This document shows, piece after piece, positions 61,793 through 64,000 of a stretch of DNA of 64,000 nt (position 1 is the stretch's first letter; each line of letters starts with the position of its first letter). A program made the translations under genes and the position numbers. Below the pieces are notes generated by a model, which was given only the letters and a program-made list of their open reading frames with translations, did not search any database and was not told where the DNA came from. This stretch comes from Streptomyces spinoverrucosus (lineage in GTDB: Bacteria > Actinomycetota > Actinomycetes > Streptomycetales > Streptomycetaceae): the NCBI RefSeq assembly GCF_006539505.1, contig NZ_BJND01000002.1:33771-97770 (forward strand). Direction: 5' to 3'.

Positions 61793-62401
61793 ATGAACGT
61801 CCGTGCCCGACTTGGCATCGCCGCCCTGACGGTCGGGGCCGCTGTCGCCCTGACCGCTGTCCCGGCGGCCGCCGGCCCGGCCGCCTCCGGCACACCCCGG
61901 TTCCTGGCGCCGGGCCAGCTGCCGCCGCACCCGACGTCGTCCTGGTACGCGGGGCCCGTCACCGCCGGGCAGCCGGATCCGCTGCCGATCTGCGTGGGCG
62001 AGGCGCTGCCGTCGATCGCCACGCACCGCACCTACTGGACAGAGTTCGACACCAACGCCCTGCAGGTCACGGTGGTGGAGCGGAACGAGCGGCGGGCCAA
62101 GGAGTTCGCCGCGCTGCTGCGCAAGGAGCTCGCCGACTGCGCCGAGAACCTGATGGAGCAGTACCCCGACGTGACGGCGGCCGAGAAGTACTACGGCCGG
62201 CTGAACGTCGAGGAGGGCGCCCACGTCTACGGCATCCACACGGTGTGGGAATGGGGTGCCTCCGACATCGCCCTGTTCTCGGTCGGCCGGGACGGCAGGA
62301 CCGTGACAGTCGTCAAGTGGGCGCAGATGGGCACCTTCGAGCACGCCCAGGTCGCCGACTTCAAGGCCACGACCGTGAAGGCCGTCAACAAGCTCTACTG
62401 A
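61793..62401 (+). CDS. Secreted protein of unknown function
   Basis: The 202-residue product has a signal peptide (RARLGIAALTVGAAVALTAVPAAAG). The mature domain starts with a Pro/Gly-rich stretch (PRFLAPGQLPPHPTSSWYAGPV) and continues with a mixed alpha/beta domain with two Cys (LPICVGEALP, LADCAENLM). I recognise this as a common Streptomyces secreted protein type with no known function. The ATG follows GGGGA. Its stop overlaps the convergent small membrane protein by seven bases. Confidence 0.7.
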   Translation: MNVRARLGIAALTVGAAVALTAVPAAAGPAASGTPRFLAPGQLPPHPTSSWYAGPVTAGQPDPLPICVGEALPSIATHRTYWTEFDTNALQVTVVERNERRAKEFAALLRKELADCAENLMEQYPDVTAAEKYYGRLNVEEGAHVYGIHTVWEWGASDIALFSVGRDGRTVTVVKWAQMGTFEHAQVADFKATTVKAVNKLY

Positions 62402-62601
62402 CCGGGCGGTTGGGCATCCTTTTCCTGCGCGTCTCCCCGCTTCCTGCTCAGCCCCCTCGGTCCGACGCACAGCATCACGAGGAAGAAGATGAACCCGAGC
62501 AGGCCTACGTCGTTCCAGAACGCCGGGTAGGACAGAGTGCTGGCCTGCTGCATGGCCGACAGGCACAACAGGAGTCCGATCGCTGACTGCCAACGCTTCA
62601 T
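62395..62601 (-). CDS. Small two-helix membrane protein
   Basis: The 68-residue product has two hydrophobic segments (SAIGLLLCLSAMQQ and VGLLGFIFFLVMLCVG) and a basic, hydrophilic C-terminus. There is no clear ribosome binding site before the ATG, so the call is tentative. It is downstream of the TnpB-like gene and convergent with the secreted protein. Function unknown. Confidence 0.45.
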   Translation of the reverse strand: MKRWQSAIGLLLCLSAMQQASTLSYPAFWNDVGLLGFIFFLVMLCVGPRGLSRKRGDAQEKDAQPPGQ

Positions 62602-62636
62602 GGGGACAGGCTGGCATCGTCCGGTCGGGACCGTTC

Positions 62637-64000
62637 CTAGAGACTGAGCGGGAGTGAGTCCTGTTGCCAGGACCCCTGCTCAGCCGAATGCCCCGAACGG
62701 TGTTGGGCATTCTGGTCCACCGCGTTCTCGCCGCGTCCGGCGCGCACGGATCGTGTCCGTGGTCCGGGGATGCGGGGGCGGTTTCCCTCACGCCCGGGGA
62801 TGCCCGGTCGGGCCTGGACGGTCCGATGCCCCACACGATCACTCCGGTCGTGTGGGGGCGGTGCCGTCCGTCGCCGGATCGGGTGCCCCAGGGCGCGTCT
62901 GCCGATCGCCACGGCGGCTGCGTCGTGGCGAGTGGCCTTGCGATTGTTGCTGGTGAGGGGTCTCTGCCAGTGCTGGGAGCCCCACTTGGAGGTGTAGGCC
63001 GGGTCGACGGCGACGATGGTGATGCCGAGTTCGGCCGCCATGGACACGAGCCGGGCCCGCAGCCTGGAGGTAGGCATGCCGGAGATGAGGTTGCGGAACC
63101 GCTTGCGGCGGCCGTGCTTCTCCCGGGTCTTCTCCGCTTGGAAGTCGAGGTCCTCGACCGCGACCGCGAGGCCATGGCGCTTGGCCCAGTGCAGCAGGCG
63201 GATCAGGGCGTGCCGGACTTGCGCGTCGCGATGGTCGGCGGTGCCGGTGAGGTCGTAGCCGAACCGGAGCGGCTCGCCGACGGGGTTGCCGTGTTCGTCG
63301 AGACGCCAGGCGGCCAGGTGGTCGGCGTTGGTATCCACCCCGATCAGGCCCCTCGCGCGGGCCGTGGCCAACGGCACCGTACTGACCGACGGAATCGTCC
63401 ACGACGCGGTCAGGTACCAGCGGGCCCGGCCTACGTCTTCGTGGATGCGGTAGGCGACGGCCTGGTTGGCGGTGATCCGGTCGCGCCATTGCTCGCCCCG
63501 GTGCGGGAAGCTCACGCGGGCGGCGAGGACATAGCGGCCGTGCGGCGCGTTCGCCAGGTGCGCCAGGGTCGCGGGGAGCTTGAGGGAGACTTCGCCGTCG
63601 TCGGTGACGCGGATGGACTCGTTGCCGTACCGCTTCCCGGATTCGCCATCGGCCTGCAGGAACCGCCGCCCGGCCTCCCACCGGGCACGCCACTCGGCCT
63701 CGCTGAGCTGGGCGGCCTTCAGATGGTGGCGGGTGTTCAGCAGCCGCTTCCCGCCGCGCACCACGTGCACGACACCTGCCTCACGGTCTGCCCGGGCTGC
63801 CTGGAGCCGGTCTTCGAGCAGGTGCAGGCGGCGGGACTTGGCGAACCACTCCCGCCGGGTGTGGTAGCCGCCCGGCGCCTGCCTGGTGCCTTTCTCGCCA
63901 ACGGGCCGGGACAGCCGGTGCGTGATCGTCGCGATCCCGGCTTGAAGGCTCTGGATGTGCGCAAGCTGGCCCCGCCGTGCGAGCGCCCACTGGTCGTGGG
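62637..64000 (-). CDS. TnpB-like RuvC nuclease (IS200/IS605-associated), N-terminus outside window
   Basis: The frame is open from the window end to a TAG at 62637-62639, giving at least 453 residues of the C-terminal part. Visible are a basic helical region (RLSRPVGEKGT..., HTRREWFAKSRRLHLLEDRLQAA), the RuvC motifs GLIGVDTNADHLAAW (Asp), VAVEDLDFQ (Glu) and the final ATRHDAAAVAIGRRALG (Asp). The usual zinc ribbon of two CxxC pairs between the last two motifs is missing: the segment DPAYTSKWGSQHW has no Cys. It may be a divergent TnpB family or an immobile derivative. A TnpA gene and element ends were not seen. Confidence 0.7.
   Translation of the reverse strand, partial: HDQWALARRGQLAHIQSLQAGIATITHRLSRPVGEKGTRQAPGGYHTRREWFAKSRRLHLLEDRLQAARADREAGVVHVVRGGKRLLNTRHHLKAAQLSEAEWRARWEAGRRFLQADGESGKRYGNESIRVTDDGEVSLKLPATLAHLANAPHGRYVLAARVSFPHRGEQWRDRITANQAVAYRIHEDVGRARWYLTASWTIPSVSTVPLATARARGLIGVDTNADHLAAWRLDEHGNPVGEPLRFGYDLTGTADHRDAQVRHALIRLLHWAKRHGLAVAVEDLDFQAEKTREKHGRRKRFRNLISGMPTSRLRARLVSMAAELGITIVAVDPAYTSKWGSQHWQRPLTSNNRKATRHDAAAVAIGRRALGHPIRRRTAPPPHDRSDRVGHRTVQARPGIPGREGNRPRIPGPRTRSVRAGRGENAVDQNAQHRSGHSAEQGSWQQDSLPLSL

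Overview
The window is about 64 kb of very GC-rich DNA with GTG and TTG starts, strong G/C third-position bias, Streptomyces-type regulators and many secreted hydrolases. It is best read as a stretch of a Streptomyces chromosome. A tap-tpg pair (telomere-associated protein and telomere terminal protein, 15.2-18.0 kb) implies a linear replicon, and the mixture of secreted enzymes, stress genes, a TnpB-like gene and gene remnants fits a chromosome arm rather than the core.

Layout. 0-9 kb: the end of an alginate lyase-like gene, a secreted alpha/beta hydrolase, a Tat-exported multicopper oxidase, a divergent FAD monooxygenase / cytochrome P450 pair, an Asp2/XcbB-like serine hydrolase and a methyltransferase. 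9-14.4 kb: three envelope genes in one direction, namely a class A penicillin-binding protein with altered transpeptidase motifs, a membrane-anchored polysaccharide deacetylase and a secreted amidase. 14.4-19 kb: a two-domain VOC protein, tpg-tap with an iterated operator, and a secreted zinc protease. 19.2-25.5 kb: a stress-type group (SDR, small acidic protein, DUF2267, group 2 sigma factor, a 474-residue unknown) followed by SDR and dienelactone-hydrolase genes and a decayed hydrolase. 25.6-28.8 kb: an orphan amidinotransferase, a GlxA-type regulator whose 5' end looks frameshifted, and a lipoprotein.

28.9-36.5 kb: universal stress protein, lactonase, zinc alcohol dehydrogenase, GH15 glucosidase, glucose-6-phosphate dehydrogenase and gluconokinase. 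Together these could turn stored alpha-glucoside (probably trehalose) into 6-phosphogluconate and NADPH. 36.8-43.9 kb: an envelope and ion-homeostasis block with two CNNM/CorC proteins, a BlaI-M56 pair, TatA, a KhtTU-like K+/H+ antiporter and a DUF4142 protein. Two near-identical BlaI operator-promoters link blaI/tatA with the CNNM operon.

44.0-52.0 kb: a translationally coupled [NiFe]-hydrogenase maturation operon, hypX - endopeptidase - hypB - hypF - hypC - hypD - hypE, with no structural hydrogenase genes and no hypA anywhere in the window. The end of hypE and the end of the convergent zinc-ribbon gene are partly triplicated. 52.3-64 kb: two small overlapping genes, a diacylglycerol kinase-like lipid kinase, secreted proteins, a streptogrisin-type protease, a divergent GH2/PA14 glycosidase - LacI pair with a palindromic operator, a Cml-type MFS exporter preceded by a leader-peptide attenuator, and a TnpB-like nuclease cut by the window edge.

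No rRNA, tRNA or CRISPR array was recognised. Functional calls rest on recognising family motifs by eye; no database search was run.
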